The notes beneath the pieces are model-generated. The model searched no databases. It was not told the origin of the DNA and saw nothing but the letters and a program-made list of their open reading frames with translations. Source: Zonotrichia leucophrys gambelii (lineage: Eukaryota; Chordata; Aves; Passeriformes; Passerellidae). Taken from it: a stretch of 64,000 nucleotides of DNA. Both the position numbers and the translations under genes were made by a program. The stretch lies in assembly GCF_028769735.1 (NCBI RefSeq), contig NC_088171.1, forward strand, positions 57,691,613 to 57,755,612, in the 5' to 3' direction. Each line of letters opens with the position of its first letter. Positions within the stretch are counted from its first letter, which is position 1. This document shows positions 1 through 11,350 of this stretch, one piece after another.

Positions 1-506
1 TCCTATCTTTGTCTTAGATCTCTCATGTTGTAACAAAATGTATACAATTGTTTTCCTATATTTAACATAACTATAACAAAGAAATCCTACTCCTTACATG
101 GTGAATGTTTTCTGGTTAAAAAAAAAACAAACAGTTGTTTCCTCATATTTATAAACAACTAGAATTTTCCTGTATTGGTCAGTTGGTAAGAACTGTATTT
201 AAAATTCAGAGAAATAGATTTATCTGTGAAATGCAAATACTCATACAGAAAATATTTTAGGGAAAACAATAGCTATTTAGGAACTAAGCAAACTCTCTTG
301 ATTTAGAGATAAGTTTTGGAGAAAACACTCTGGAATTAGTGTTTACTACAAAGAAAAGAGTTTCGGCAATCCCTCCTGCTGATAAGAAATGAGTATTAGT
401 GTGTGAAAGTGAAAATACCCGCAATTGTTTATTGACAAACAATAATGGCGCACAAAAAAAAAAAGAATGAATGCTAGATATTAAATGTCATAGCCTTATT
501 CCTCCA

Positions 507-549
<43 letters not shown>

Positions 550-1655
550 AACAACCTAAAAAAAAAAGAACCAAAATGCCAGGGGAAGAAAAACTGGCTG
601 GCCACCTAGCAGGAAGGAACAAAATGGCACCAGCAGGAAAGTTCATGCAGCAGCTCCGTAAAAAAGAAAAAAAAGATGGGAACCTGCTGAATCTCCAGTG
701 TTGGTCTCCTCCTCTCAGAAGACAAAGTTAGTGGATTCAGGGTCCTTTCTTTTTGCTGCATTGGCTTTTTTCGAGGTCTGGGGCTAGGACAGAGCAGCTC
801 CTCACAGCTCTCCGCAGATCCCTGGCTGATCACTTCTCTGATCTTGGACTAAAATCAAGCCAAACAGTTCAAGAAAAAAACAAAAGCTGACAAAGCATTG
901 CAGTCTCCAAGGCCAGGAAAAAGGGGAAGAAACTTCTTGCTTAAGCTAACAAAAACCAAGCTACCTAAGCAACAAAGTAATGCCAGTCCAAATGGCACCA
1001 AGCATGTCCAGGAGTGAGGCTTGGAACAAAGCCTGGGCAAGAGCACCCAAGGCTCCCACCCCTCTCCAGGACCCACCTCAAAACTACAACAACCATTTCT
1101 GGGCATAGAGCAGAAGATTAGGGGATGGAGTATCATCAAAAAATCATCCCAAGACACAAACAAACAGGTCTTTAGTCTATCTTGACTCCTTATGAGATGT
1201 GTGCACAGCCTTTGGTTTAATTTAAAATGTAGAAAAATATGGACCTATTTTACTTGTGGTAAGGAAAATTAAAAGCAGTGAAAAAAAGTTTAGATAACAG
1301 AACAAAAGACAGCAGGGAAAAAGCCATGTAGTTCTATACACAACAATGAGAACACAATTAGCAAGAGTAGAAATATTATTGACTTGTCACTATGCAGGGG
1401 CATTTCAACTAGATGAAGTCTTTCAACAGTCAGTCAGCAGGTAGCAACTGAAATACTAACAGGCACCCTGAATGTTATTTACAAAGAGAAATGTTTATTT
1501 CAGAAGATACTACTTGATGCTGGGAAAAAAGAAATGCCCAGAATATAATTGGGATAACTGCTTAGCTATAGCTCCAACACTGGTTCTGGATAAATAATTT
1601 TAATATCTCCCTGGGAGTAAGAAATAAGCTATTAATGTACACATTGCAAGAATTC
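1..1655. other. AT-rich intergenic DNA, no gene seen
   Basis: No coding region with recognisable homology is visible. The only distinct structure is a (CA)n microsatellite at about 511-545, followed by A-rich runs. Short open frames across the microsatellite encode only low-complexity His/Thr runs and are not believed. Confidence 0.6.
511..545. repeat. (CA)n microsatellite
   Basis: About 17 uninterrupted AC dinucleotides, bordered by A-rich sequence. A simple dinucleotide repeat that is probably length-polymorphic. Confidence 0.95.
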
Positions 1656-1656
1656 T

Positions 1657-2795
1657 GGGTCCGACACTATGGATAGGGGTTGCATGGCCATGTTTTAGTA
1701 GCAGGGGTGGGGCTCCAGAGGTGGCTGCTGTGAGAAGTTGCTAGAAGTTTCCTCCATGTCCAGCACATCCAATGCCAACTGGCTGCAAGACACACCCACC
1801 ACTGGCCAAAGCTGGGCCAATCAGAAATGGTAGCAATGCCTCTGTTGTAGCATAATAAGGAAGAAGAAAAAAAATTATTGTGGGGGTACAATTGAAGACA
1901 GATAAGAGAAGTGTGAGAATATGTGAGGGACAACTCTAGAGACACCCAGGTCCTTGGAGAAGGAGGGGGAGGAAGTGCTTCAAGTGCTGGAACTGAGATT
2001 CCTCTGCAGTCCATGGTGAAGACCATGGTGAAGCAGCTGTGCTCTGCAGCCCATGGAGATCAATAGGAGTGCAGAGATCCACCTGCAGCCCATGGAGGAG
2101 ACCCATGCTGGAGCAGGTAGATGAGCAAAAGAGGGTGTGAGCCCATGGGAGTCCTGTGCTAGAGCAGGCTCCTGGCAGGGACCTGCAGACCTGTGGAGAG
2201 AGGAGCTCACACTACACCTCACACTAGAGCAGGTTTCCTGGTAAAACCTGTGACCCTGTGGGGGCCTCATGCTAGAGCAGGCTGTGCCTGAAGGACCTCA
2301 TGGAAAAGTGACCCATGCTAGAGCAGTTCGTGAAGCGCTGCTGCCCATGGGATGGATTCACATTGGAGAAGTTCAAGGAGAACTGTCTCCTGTGAAAGGG
2401 ATCCCATGCTACAGCATGCTCTTTTCCCTGAGTAGCAGCAGGAACAACTGTGATGAGATGATAATAATCTCAATTTTCCATCTTCCTATGCCACCAAGGA
2501 GGAGGAGGCAGGAGGAGGAGGGAGAGTCTGCTAAGGAGGGAGGTATAGGGGAAAGGTAGTTTTAAGATTTATTTTACTTCTCATTATCTGCTCTGATTTT
2601 GTTGGGAATAAATTCAATCAGTACTCTCACATTCAGTCTCTTTTGCCCATGGTACTTGGTGAGTGATCTCTCCCTGTCCTTATCTCAACACATGAACCTT
2701 CTGCACTATTTTCTCTCGCCTGTCTAGTTGTGGAGGGAAGTGATAGTGCAGCTTTGATGGATGCCTAGTATCCAGTCAGGATCAACCCACTATAC
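1657..2795 (+). repeat. ERV LTR-like relic with internal degenerate tandem units
   Basis: The stretch is richer in GC than its surroundings. From about 1,990 to 2,420 it holds a chain of degenerate units built on CAGCCCATGGAG and GCTAGAGCAGG motifs. Its last 200 bp (an AATAAATTCAATC polyadenylation-like motif near 2,610, then a TTTTGCCCATGG...TGGTGAGTGATCTC segment, ending near CAACCCACTA) match my memory of the 3' end of avian ERVL-type LTRs. A shorter relative of that 3' end occurs at 11.17-11.30 kb. Boundaries are approximate and I saw no clear target-site duplication. The ORFs crossing it are incidental. Confidence 0.5.
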
Positions 2796-3489
2796 CTTGA
2801 AGGGTGGAAACTCACCTGGATTATTGCTTTTGATACCATCAATGTTCAGTAGGATTTGATTTTTCAGGATATTTACAGACATTTTTAATAGGCATCTAAT
2901 GTGACACATCATTAACAAAGGTAAAGTAACCATGGTTTTCTTCCTTCTTCTATATCCAAACAACCTGAAAATATGTATGAAAAAGAATACAAGTATACTT
3001 ACAAATTATGATAGTTATTGTGTCCCACGGTGACTGTATTTTTACAGTGCAAAGACATTGTCTCTGCTGCTGTGTAGTTTTGTGCAATGATAGCAACTTT
3101 TACCACTTCCTAGATAAATAGGGTTCTCATACTTGTGTGATACTGACTTCACAATTTTACAATTATTTGTGAAAACATTTAATTGTAGACATGAAAATCT
3201 CATTCCATGACCTTTGATTTGACCCAGTCATTTGGCCCCATTTGTGGTACTGTAATTTGATGCCAAGACTTTTGTAAACACTTCCATGAACTAATAAATG
3301 AGCCAGAGGAGATAGAGGAAAAAATTATTCAATTGGAGATTATTCTCTTTTGAAGACACTGTTACACTATGTAGATATATTTGCTCTCAGAACCAGAAAA
3401 AAAATTAAGCTTGAAGTAACCAAAATTCTCGGTCCTCTTTCCTCTGCAGAAAGTGACATGCTTGTCAAAAATTGTGCAGTCATATATAG
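2796..3489. other. Intergenic, nothing recognised
   Basis: AT-rich sequence without credible ORFs or repeats that I can name. Confidence 0.6.
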
Positions 3490-3700
3490 ACTCTTAGAAA
3501 TATTTAGGTCGGAAAAGACCCATAAAATCATCACGTCCATCTTTAACCTACCACTGCCAAATACATCACTAAACTATTCCCTAAGTGTCATATCTACTCA
3601 TCTTATAAATATCTCCAGGGATGGTGATTCAACCACTTGCCTAGAGTCTGTTCTGATGCATGACATTCCCAGTAGCCTCTTACCATACAAAATGATTTGA
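3490..3700 (-). repeat. Old CR1 LINE 3'-end fragment
   Basis: Read on the minus strand, this ends in the typical CR1 3' pattern: a CCAGGGATGGTGATTCAACCAC-like block, then a GGTCTTTTCCGACCTAAAT-like block close to the 3' end. It is much diverged and lacks the clear octamer tail. It is a non-coding fossil; the ORF running through it is a by-product. Confidence 0.6.
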
Positions 3701-6700
3701 CAAATAATACCCATTATGATAAAGTATTTTTAAGTGAAGCAAAATATCCCAATTCCTTGCTATTGTACAACCTCTCTTCTCTGTAGCAACACAGCTGCAA
3801 AGATATTAAATCTTAAAAAATGTAGGAGAGAACATTACACCATTCTGGAATTTCCAAGTTAATGACAATTAAGTTCATCATTAAAATCAAGGCTAATAAG
3901 CCCAATAATATATCATGTTGACATGTTTATTTAGCTACTTAAATCAAGTTGCTATCTTTGCCTTGCACTGTGCACTGTACCAGACATATCAGGGGTTTTG
4001 GCACCTTCACTATCATACCTATCACAGAAATGTAACACATAGCTGTAGATAGAGGCTGTATGGGTTAAAGATGAGCAAGATTTCCAGAGACAGTGGAAGG
4101 AAAGATAAAACTACAACTTCCATGGACATAGGCAGAACAAGCTCCTGCAAAAATGTAAGAAATTCTATAACTTCAATCTTTTTCAAAACTAGGCTGTTGC
4201 TATTACAGAAATACAAGGTACAATCCAAAGACTGGCTCTGCCATTAGGTCCTGCAGCAGGTTGTTCCTGCCAGATGTGTTCCTGCTGCAGCAGAAGCACA
4301 AGTAAAGGAAAAATATAAGATTAGAAGGAAATTGGTGGGGAAGAAAGAGAGAGGTATAATTCTTTTATATAAGAATTATATCTTATATAATGTCTGTATA
4401 AGTCTGGAGACAGGGAAATGATACAGGTGTCAGGACCTGGAGGGGAAAACCATTCAGGAAAAAAGTGCTAATGGCTCCTTAGTTGACAAAAAGTGGAAGG
4501 GAGTATGAAGAGGCAAGTGCTTGAAAGGGATAATTACTTAAAGCAATTACAAATATATTATTCCCAGTTCTTTAAAATTAGATTTAGCTGTCCTTCTATT
4601 TGAAAAATATGCATGTGTGGAGGATGGGATTTGACTATATTTCAGAAATTATTTTCATAAGTTTATAAATATTTCTGGTGTTCTTACAGCAGAAGAAACA
4701 TGGAATAGGGAGGATGTACTGTAGAAGAAAGTAGAGGTGTCTTATTCTAAAGGTACTTTTCCCTTTATTTATTGGCAAATAAAAAAAGCTAAAAATAGAA
4801 AGGAGGGAAATGAATAGAGAACTAAAAATAGAAAGGAAACTGTAAGGCAGTAAAGACTGGTGGTTATCCCCACTTAGAAGACAGAGGAGAATACCTAGCA
4901 ATTGTGCTTCAGCAGCAATGGAAAGGCATATCAAGAGCAAATTTTTCAACCTGAGCTTCTTGCAGATATTTTGAGAAAAGAAATAATGGAATTTTACGTT
5001 ACATTATAAATCTTAGTGCAGTTTACTGCTCAACTGGCATTTCCATTTTCAAGTTTTCCCAGATACTTAATTGAATCTTCCTTACTGTAATTATATTCTT
5101 TTAGAGGTAGTTCCAGTTCACCAGGGTCTTAAAATTTCTTTCTCTTTGCACAAAGTCTTGGTATATATTAAAACTATTTTTCACTCCTTCTGTGAATGCC
5201 TTAATAAACCTGTGGTCTTGGCCATCTCAGAAATGTTACAAACAGGGTAAGGCTACAGCCTTCTTGAAACATGGGAGGTCAAAGTAAAAATAAACCAAAG
5301 CCAAGAGATAGGAATAATGCCTTAATTATAAAGAGATTTTTAATTTTTCTGTGGGGGGTAGGGATGAATATTTTCTGTGGTTACTTGTAGTAGCTCTGAG
5401 GGTTAGATTTTTGTTACAGGTTTTTAATTACAAATTTAACTAGATTAGTCCTCATTTCACCAATAGTGGCTTCAGCAAAATTGTAGACTTCTGTCCTTTT
5501 AGCTCTAACACTGGTTTAAAAAGAGGTATTCACTGAGGGAAAAAATACTTCTGTTTGTTTTACTTTTCAAATATCTCCCTAAAAGTCTGTTACATCTAAG
5601 CATGATTTGTTTAACCGGTACCATTTTTAATTCTCATGAAGTACAAAAACTTTCCAATTCTAGACTTCAAATTTTAACAAGTGGGAAGGTTGCTATCAAA
5701 AGTCACCTGGTCTAGTATTAATTCTTGTAGTACAGTCCACAAAGAGAATAAGCCACAGGAATTATATAAATATGCATAAGCCAGAAAGACTGGAAACATA
5801 TAAAACAATTATTTAACAATCATGAGTAAATTGCTCCCAACACACAGTGATTTCTTTGCTGCTTCATTTTAACTGTCATGTTGCCAAGTACAGATGGCAA
5901 CACTAGGCATAGCTTTCTCACAGTTATTCCCAGGAAATGTCTTTCTGTCCTTTTTTTCAGTACCCCAACACAAAGAAAATAATATTTCCTGGTCTTACTG
6001 TGCATCAATATTCTCATTTCTTACAAAATACTTAATTTTATGTCAATTTTTTCAGATGATGTAAAATCTGGTCTCCTGGCTAGTAAGTGTTTATAATAAC
6101 TATAGAATATAAATTGCAGCTCTTCATGTCTTCAACACACTTTGATTACTCAATCATGTTGAATCTTAATGTCAGAGTTTGACTATGTGAGTACAATCAA
6201 GTGCTAACTGGGAAGCATTTACTCAGGCCCATCTTTATCTCAACTAGTAGTGTCATTGGTACCTCTGTGTATCTCTTTTCCTAAACAAGCTTACAGAACA
6301 TACAGCTGCAAAAGTACCTAAAATAAAAGACTCAACTTAAACTGGAACACAAATTCTAAATGTTATTCTTGTAGAAATACTATTATAAGGTATATGAATA
6401 CCCAAAGCCTCCAATCCATTATGCACATGCCATTAGGATAGACAAGGTAAAAAATGATAGACAATTTGGTGGATTTATTATTTGAATATATAAGGCCAGT
6501 AAAGAGTGAGAAGTCAAATGACTGAAGTTATAAAAAAGATCAACAAGGTTGCCAGAAATAAGAATCAGACTCCTATCCACACTGTAACCTGCACTGAACC
6601 CTTTAAAAACTATACAAATTGTCATGAGGTGGGATTTGATAAAAGATTAAGTCCTGAGATCTAATATAGCTCATAATAATAAAAAAAAACTTTATATCAA

Positions 6701-7470
6701 CATGTACTCACTGGAAAACATAAATATTTTTTCCAGTGTTCTGAAAAATCATTCATTTTAGTCTAATATTTCTTGATTGTATATCTCTCAGAATCTGGAC
6801 CCAGTCCAAGAATTTGAGTCACATCAAAGGTCATAATCCGGGACCTCATGATGTCTCATTTTAAATATGAAAAACATCTTGTGCCAAGCAACATTGTGCC
6901 AATGTCAATAAAATAACTATGTGAAAATAGATTTTTGTTGGAAGTCCATTAGTGGCTTTGTAAAAGTAACCAACTTGTGAAGAAGAGCAGAAGAAAAGCA
7001 ATGGAGGCACAGAGATTTTTTCATTGGCTAGAAAGTCAATCAAGACCTGTATAGAAATGATGGGTGAATTTTTCCATTTCCTTTCAGTAGGATTAATGTT
7101 CTACTATGTGCCTCGTGACTTGCAATTCTACTGAATGGTGCTGCTTCTTTGAAGAAAGGAATACATATGCACAGAACAGAGGAATACACACAGAACAGAA
7201 ACAGAGGTCCAAAACTTATTTTTCTAAATACCTTATGCTAGTATGCAATTATTAACTTCCACGATGCTATAAGATTAACTGATCATTACCACTATAATAA
7301 TAGTTGCTTTGTAGTAGAACATCTGTTGAAGCAAGCACCAGCAAAATGACCATGCAGTTTTAGGAAACTTTTTTCTTTTTTCCACCTTGGCTATCTAACT
7401 TTATTTTGTACATTCCCATATAAGAATCAACTAAGATTTGAAATACAAGAGACAGGACCTGATAGCTTGA
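3701..7470. other. Intergenic, nothing recognised
   Basis: About 3.8 kb of AT-rich DNA. All open frames are short (under about 105 codons), without recognisable motifs or consistent codon use. A small perfect inverted repeat (10-bp arms) lies near 4,357-4,382. Confidence 0.6.
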
Positions 7471-9792
7471 ATGAGATTCTCATGTACTAGATTTATCTCA
7501 ATGGCTACATGCCAACTCTCTTCTGATGTGACCAAAATGTTTTTCTTTTTCAGCCATAGTTACCTTGCTTTGCAAACTCCCCACTGCCTGCTCCTCATCA
7601 GATTACGAGCAAAAGATGGAAGTTGCTTGGGGCAGAGTGATCACGAAATAATAGAGTTCTCAATATTTGGTGAAGTCAGGAAGAGCACCAGTAAAACTGT
7701 TGCATTGGACTTCCGGAGGGCAGACTTTGGCCTGTTTAAGAGACTTATTCAGAGCGTCCCTTGGGAAGCAGTCCTAAAAAACCAAGGAGTTCAGGAAGGG
7801 TGGGCATACCTCAAAACAGAGATCTTGAGGGCACAGGAACAGACCATCCCTGTGTGCCGAAAGATCAGTCAACGGGGTAAACGTCCAGCCTGGCTGGGCA
7901 AGGAGGTTTTGGAGGAACTTAAGAATAAAAAGAGGATGTATCAGTGTTGGAAGAAGGGTCAGGTCTCTAAGGAAGTATTCAAGAAGGCTGCTAGAGCATG
8001 CAGAAAAAAAATTAGGGAGGCCAAAGCTCAGTTTGAACTTAGAATAGCAACTTCTATAAAGGATAATAAAAAATGTTTTTACAAATATATTAATGGTAGA
8101 AGGAAAGGTAAGACCAATCTTTGTTCTTTATTGGACAAAGGAGGGAACTTAGTATCTGAAGATGAGGAAAAGGCAGAAGTGCTTAATGCCTATTTTGCCT
8201 CAGTTTTTAGTGGGAAGATGACTTGCCCTCAAGACACCTGCCCACCTGGGCTGGTTGATGGTGACAGGGAGCAGAATGGTCCCCCCATTATCCAAGAGGA
8301 GGCAGTCGTAGAACTACTGAAATGCTTAGATATTCATAAATCTATGGGACCAGACAGGATCCACCCCAGGGTAATGAGAGAGCTGGCAAATGAGCTTGCA
8401 AAGACACTCTCCATCATTTACCAACAGTCCTGGCTCACTGGTGAGGTTCCGGATGACTGGAAGCTGGCCAATGTGATACCCATTCACAAAAAATGTACAA
8501 AGGAAGATCCTGGTAATTATAGACCAGTCAGCCTAACCTCAGTACCTGGCAAAATAATGGAACAGTTTATATTAAGCGCCATCAAGCAAAATTTACAAGA
8601 CGGCCAGGGTATCAGACCCAACCAGCATGGATTTAGGAGGGGTAGGTCATGTTTGACCAACCTGGTCACCTTTTATGACCAGGTAACCCACCTAGTGGAT
8701 GCAGGGAAGGCTGTAGATGTTGTTTACTTGGATTTCAGCAAGGCCTTTGACACTGTCTCCCACAGCATACTCCTAGACAAGCTGGCAGCCCGTGGCTTGG
8801 ACAGGAGCACTCTTTGCTGGGTTCAGAACTGGCTGCATGGCTGGGCCCAGAGAGTGGTGGTGAATGGTGCTGCATCCAGCTGGCGACCAGTCACCAGTGA
8901 TGTCCCTCAGAGATCTGTGCTGGGGCCAGTTCTGTTTAATATTTTTATTGATGACATGGATGAGGGCTTAGAGTGCTTTATTAGCAAATTTGCAGATGAC
9001 ACTAAGCTGGAAATGTGTGTTGATCTGTTAGAGGGACAGAGGGCTTTGCAGAGGGACTTGGAATGGTTGGATGGATGGGCAGAATCTAATGGGATGAAGT
9101 TCAATAAGTCCAAGTGCCGAGTCCTGCACTTTGGCCACAATAATCCCCTGCAACGATATAAGCTAGGAACAGTGTGGCTGGACATTGCTCAGGTGGAAAG
9201 GGACCTGGGGGTGCTGGTTGACAGTCGGCTGAACATGAGCCAGCAGTGTGCCCAGGTGGCCAAGAAGGCCAATGGCATCCTGGCCAGTATCAGGAACGGT
9301 GTGGCCAGCAGGAGCAGGGAGGTCATTCTTCCCCTGTACTCAGCACTGGTGAGGCCTCACCTGGAGTATTGCATCCCGTTCTGGGCCCCTCACTTTAGGA
9401 AGGACGTTGAGATGCTTGAGCGTGTCCAAAGGATAGCAACAAGGCTGGTGAAGGGCTTGGAACACAAGCCATATGAAGAACGACTGAGGGAGCTGGGGTT
9501 TTTCAGCCTGGAGAAAAGGAGACTCAGGGGTGACCTTATCACTCTCTTCAACTTCCTGAAGGGTGGCTATGGTGAGCTGGGGGTTGGTCTCTTTCTCCAG
9601 GCAACAACAGACAGAACAAGAGGACACAGTCTCAAGCTGCGCCAAGGGAGATACAGCCTAGAATTAAGGAGGAAGTATTTTACAGAAAGAGTGGTCAAAT
9701 GCTGGAATCATCTACCCAGGGAGGTGGTAGAGTCACCATCCCTCGAAGAGTTTAAAAAAAGACTGGATGTGGCACTTGGTGCCATGATCTAG
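7471..9792 (+). CDS. CR1 ORF2 fragment: endonuclease end plus complete reverse transcriptase
   Basis: A single open frame of 773 codons. Roughly the first 45 codons look like unrelated flanking sequence joined to CR1. Homology begins near the GQSDHE motif (about residue 53), which is the last catalytic histidine segment of an apurinic-type endonuclease. The RT follows: LDFRRADFG near 79, the fingers block [12 protein letters not shown] near 288, [13 protein letters not shown] near 419 (first catalytic aspartate) and FADDTKLE near 507 (catalytic DD). The thumb and C-terminal region end in [18 protein letters not shown]. One key loop is altered: the family usually has PQGS before LGPVLFNIF, but here it reads PQRS at about 478. 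No stop or frameshift interrupts 2.2 kb, so the copy is fairly young. No promoter or ORF1 is present, so expression would depend on neighbouring sequence. Confidence 0.9.
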   Translation: MRFSCTRFISMATCQLSSDVTKMFFFFSHSYLALQTPHCLLLIRLRAKDGSCLGQSDHEIIEFSIFGEVRKSTSKTVALDFRRADFGLFKRLIQSVPWEAVLKNQGVQEGWAYLKTEILRAQEQTIPVCRKISQRGKRPAWLGKEVLEELKNKKRMYQCWKKGQVSKEVFKKAARACRKKIREAKAQFELRIATSIKDNKKCFYKYINGRRKGKTNLCSLLDKGGNLVSEDEEKAEVLNAYFASVFSGKMTCPQDTCPPGLVDGDREQNGPPIIQEEAVVELLKCLDIHKSMGPDRIHPRVMRELANELAKTLSIIYQQSWLTGEVPDDWKLANVIPIHKKCTKEDPGNYRPVSLTSVPGKIMEQFILSAIKQNLQDGQGIRPNQHGFRRGRSCLTNLVTFYDQVTHLVDAGKAVDVVYLDFSKAFDTVSHSILLDKLAARGLDRSTLCWVQNWLHGWAQRVVVNGAASSWRPVTSDVPQRSVLGPVLFNIFIDDMDEGLECFISKFADDTKLEMCVDLLEGQRALQRDLEWLDGWAESNGMKFNKSKCRVLHFGHNNPLQRYKLGTVWLDIAQVERDLGVLVDSRLNMSQQCAQVAKKANGILASIRNGVASRSREVILPLYSALVRPHLEYCIPFWAPHFRKDVEMLERVQRIATRLVKGLEHKPYEERLRELGFFSLEKRRLRGDLITLFNFLKGGYGELGVGLFLQATTDRTRGHSLKLRQGRYSLELRRKYFTERVVKCWNHLPREVVESPSLEEFKKRLDVALGAMI

Positions 9793-9868
9793 TTGAGGTG
9801 TTAGAACATGGGTTGGACTTGATGATCTTAAAGGTCTCTTCCAACCTAGAATTTCTGTGATTCTGTGA
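7600..9868 (+). mobile_element. CR1: CR1 LINE, 5'-truncated, with intact 3' end
   Basis: A non-LTR retrotransposon copy that carries the end of the endonuclease domain, the whole reverse transcriptase and the 3' UTR. After the ORF2 stop at 9,792 comes a roughly 75-bp 3' UTR with the CR1-typical block GGACTTGATGATCTTAAAGG and a tail of TTCTGTGATTCTGTGA, i.e. two copies of the CR1 octamer. The 5' boundary near 7,600 is where protein homology begins, consistent with ordinary 5' truncation during target-primed reverse transcription. Such a copy cannot mobilise itself without its own promoter, ORF1 and endonuclease. Confidence 0.93.
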
Positions 9869-10880
9869 AGTATCTCCAGGTTCCATAAGTGCCTCTAGTC
9901 GTGCTTAGTATTGCACTTGAACTCCAGTGCACAAAGTGCACAACATTTCACAGAGACTTACAGAAAAAATAAAATAATTGCAGACTAAATCTAACAATGA
10001 TATTAATCTACATTTCAGCATTTTCCCTGACCTTCAAAGCCTGTTAATGACAATGTTGCTTTCTTCTGTCAGGTAGAGCTGGGCTTTCATAACTTTGCAG
10101 TGAAGAGTGTGTTGCTGCAGAACAAGTTTTAAATATGTGGAATTGTTATGTCTATAAAGCTGCAATCATGGGGAAATATTCTTTTTTCTCCAGACATTCA
10201 TAGTTTTTGGCAGTCAGAGTCATCAGCATACCCCAGGGAAACACAGTGGATATCTATCTACTGTAAGTAGGAACTTAAGTAGTTCTTTGGCATTACTAAA
10301 GCCATGTGCTATGAATCTGTTTATTATAAAACAAATATTTATCCATGGGTAAAAGGAAACTAAAAATAACATAGAAAATCTTTTCAATAGCAAGCAAGAA
10401 ACATGTACTTCATTAGTCTGTGGCTTCATGAAGGAATAAGTACTTCAATCTACTTAACCTGGCCTTCAAATGCAGCCTGATGTCTAGCTCCTCTTCAAGT
10501 CAAGATGCAGCTCTAAGGCTCAGCTTCCTTTAACGTCTTTGTCTATACTATTACTGCATGTCTCTTATTTTAGCATCCTGTCAAGATTTCACAGTAAGAA
10601 AGAAAATAATCAGACACAATACTTATTATGTGATTCTGTACTCACTGTCTCAGTGAGTCAAAAATAGGTCTGTACTGAGGACAATATGAAGTAACCAATG
10701 CAACTTTAGAGAAGTCAGCATGAATACCAATGCTAATTCACCTCACTTTAGAGAAGTTAGCATGACTGTCAGTGCCAACTCACATCACATATAAGTTAAT
10801 TTCCCACAGTCAGGCTTTTTTTAATATTTAGAGTTAGCTCGGATTGAGCCAAGTCAGATAATATCCCTGCTAAGCTGTCA
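9869..10880. other. Intergenic, one short tandem duplication
   Basis: No gene seen. It contains the 42-bp duplication listed separately at 10,703-10,786. Confidence 0.6.
10703..10786. repeat. Two tandem 42-bp units
   Basis: The units at 10,703-10,744 and 10,745-10,786 both begin ACTTTAGAGAAGT(C/T)AGCATGA and differ at roughly a fifth of positions. A local tandem duplication of no obvious function. Confidence 0.8.
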
Positions 10881-10884
10881 TTTA

Positions 10885-11335
10885 CATTACAAATATATAC
10901 TCAGTTTCACTTTGTACTGTTTAAGAGGAAACAGACACACAAATCTGCTGGTGGTATTTACCATGTGCAAGTGCCCAGGCATGCTGTCTGGAAGAGAGAG
11001 TCTACCCCAGGCCAAACACAACTGGTTCCAGATAGCTCCAGCAGCCCCAATGCCTCTCAGCTCTCTAGCCTTGAGCTCCACAGGAGAAGCACAACTGAGA
11101 ATGGGCAGAGCACTGCCCCAGCGGGGGGGCAGGGGGGTGTGAGGGAAGAAGGAAGAAACAGGTTGAATTAAATTTCCCCAAGTCAAGTCTGTTTTGCCTG
11201 TGATGGTAATTAGAATGTGACCTCCTTATCTCTGCCTTGACCCGCAATATTTTTTTTGTCATTTTGACCCCCTGTCCAGTTGAAGAAGATGCACAAAAAA
11301 GAACAGCTGGGTGAGGATTTGGCAGCCAGGCAAAA
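10885..11335 (+). repeat. LTR-like relic related to the 1.66-2.80 kb element
   Basis: A GC-rich stretch ending in AATTTCCCCAAGTCAAGTCTG then TTTTGCCTGTGATGGTAATT, TGACCTCC, CTTGACCCGCA and CCCCTGTCCAGTTGAAG. This resembles the 3' end of the LTR-like relic near 2.6-2.75 kb and, from memory, avian ERVL LTR ends. A poly-A run at 11,331-11,350 follows. Ends are approximate. The short ORFs on both strands here overlap each other and are not genes. Confidence 0.45.
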
Positions 11336-11350
11336 AAAAAAAAAAAAAAT

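Noticed and set aside
471..731. 86-codon ORF with His/Thr run
   Set aside because: It is created by the (CA)n microsatellite and A-rich flanks; no homology or start context.
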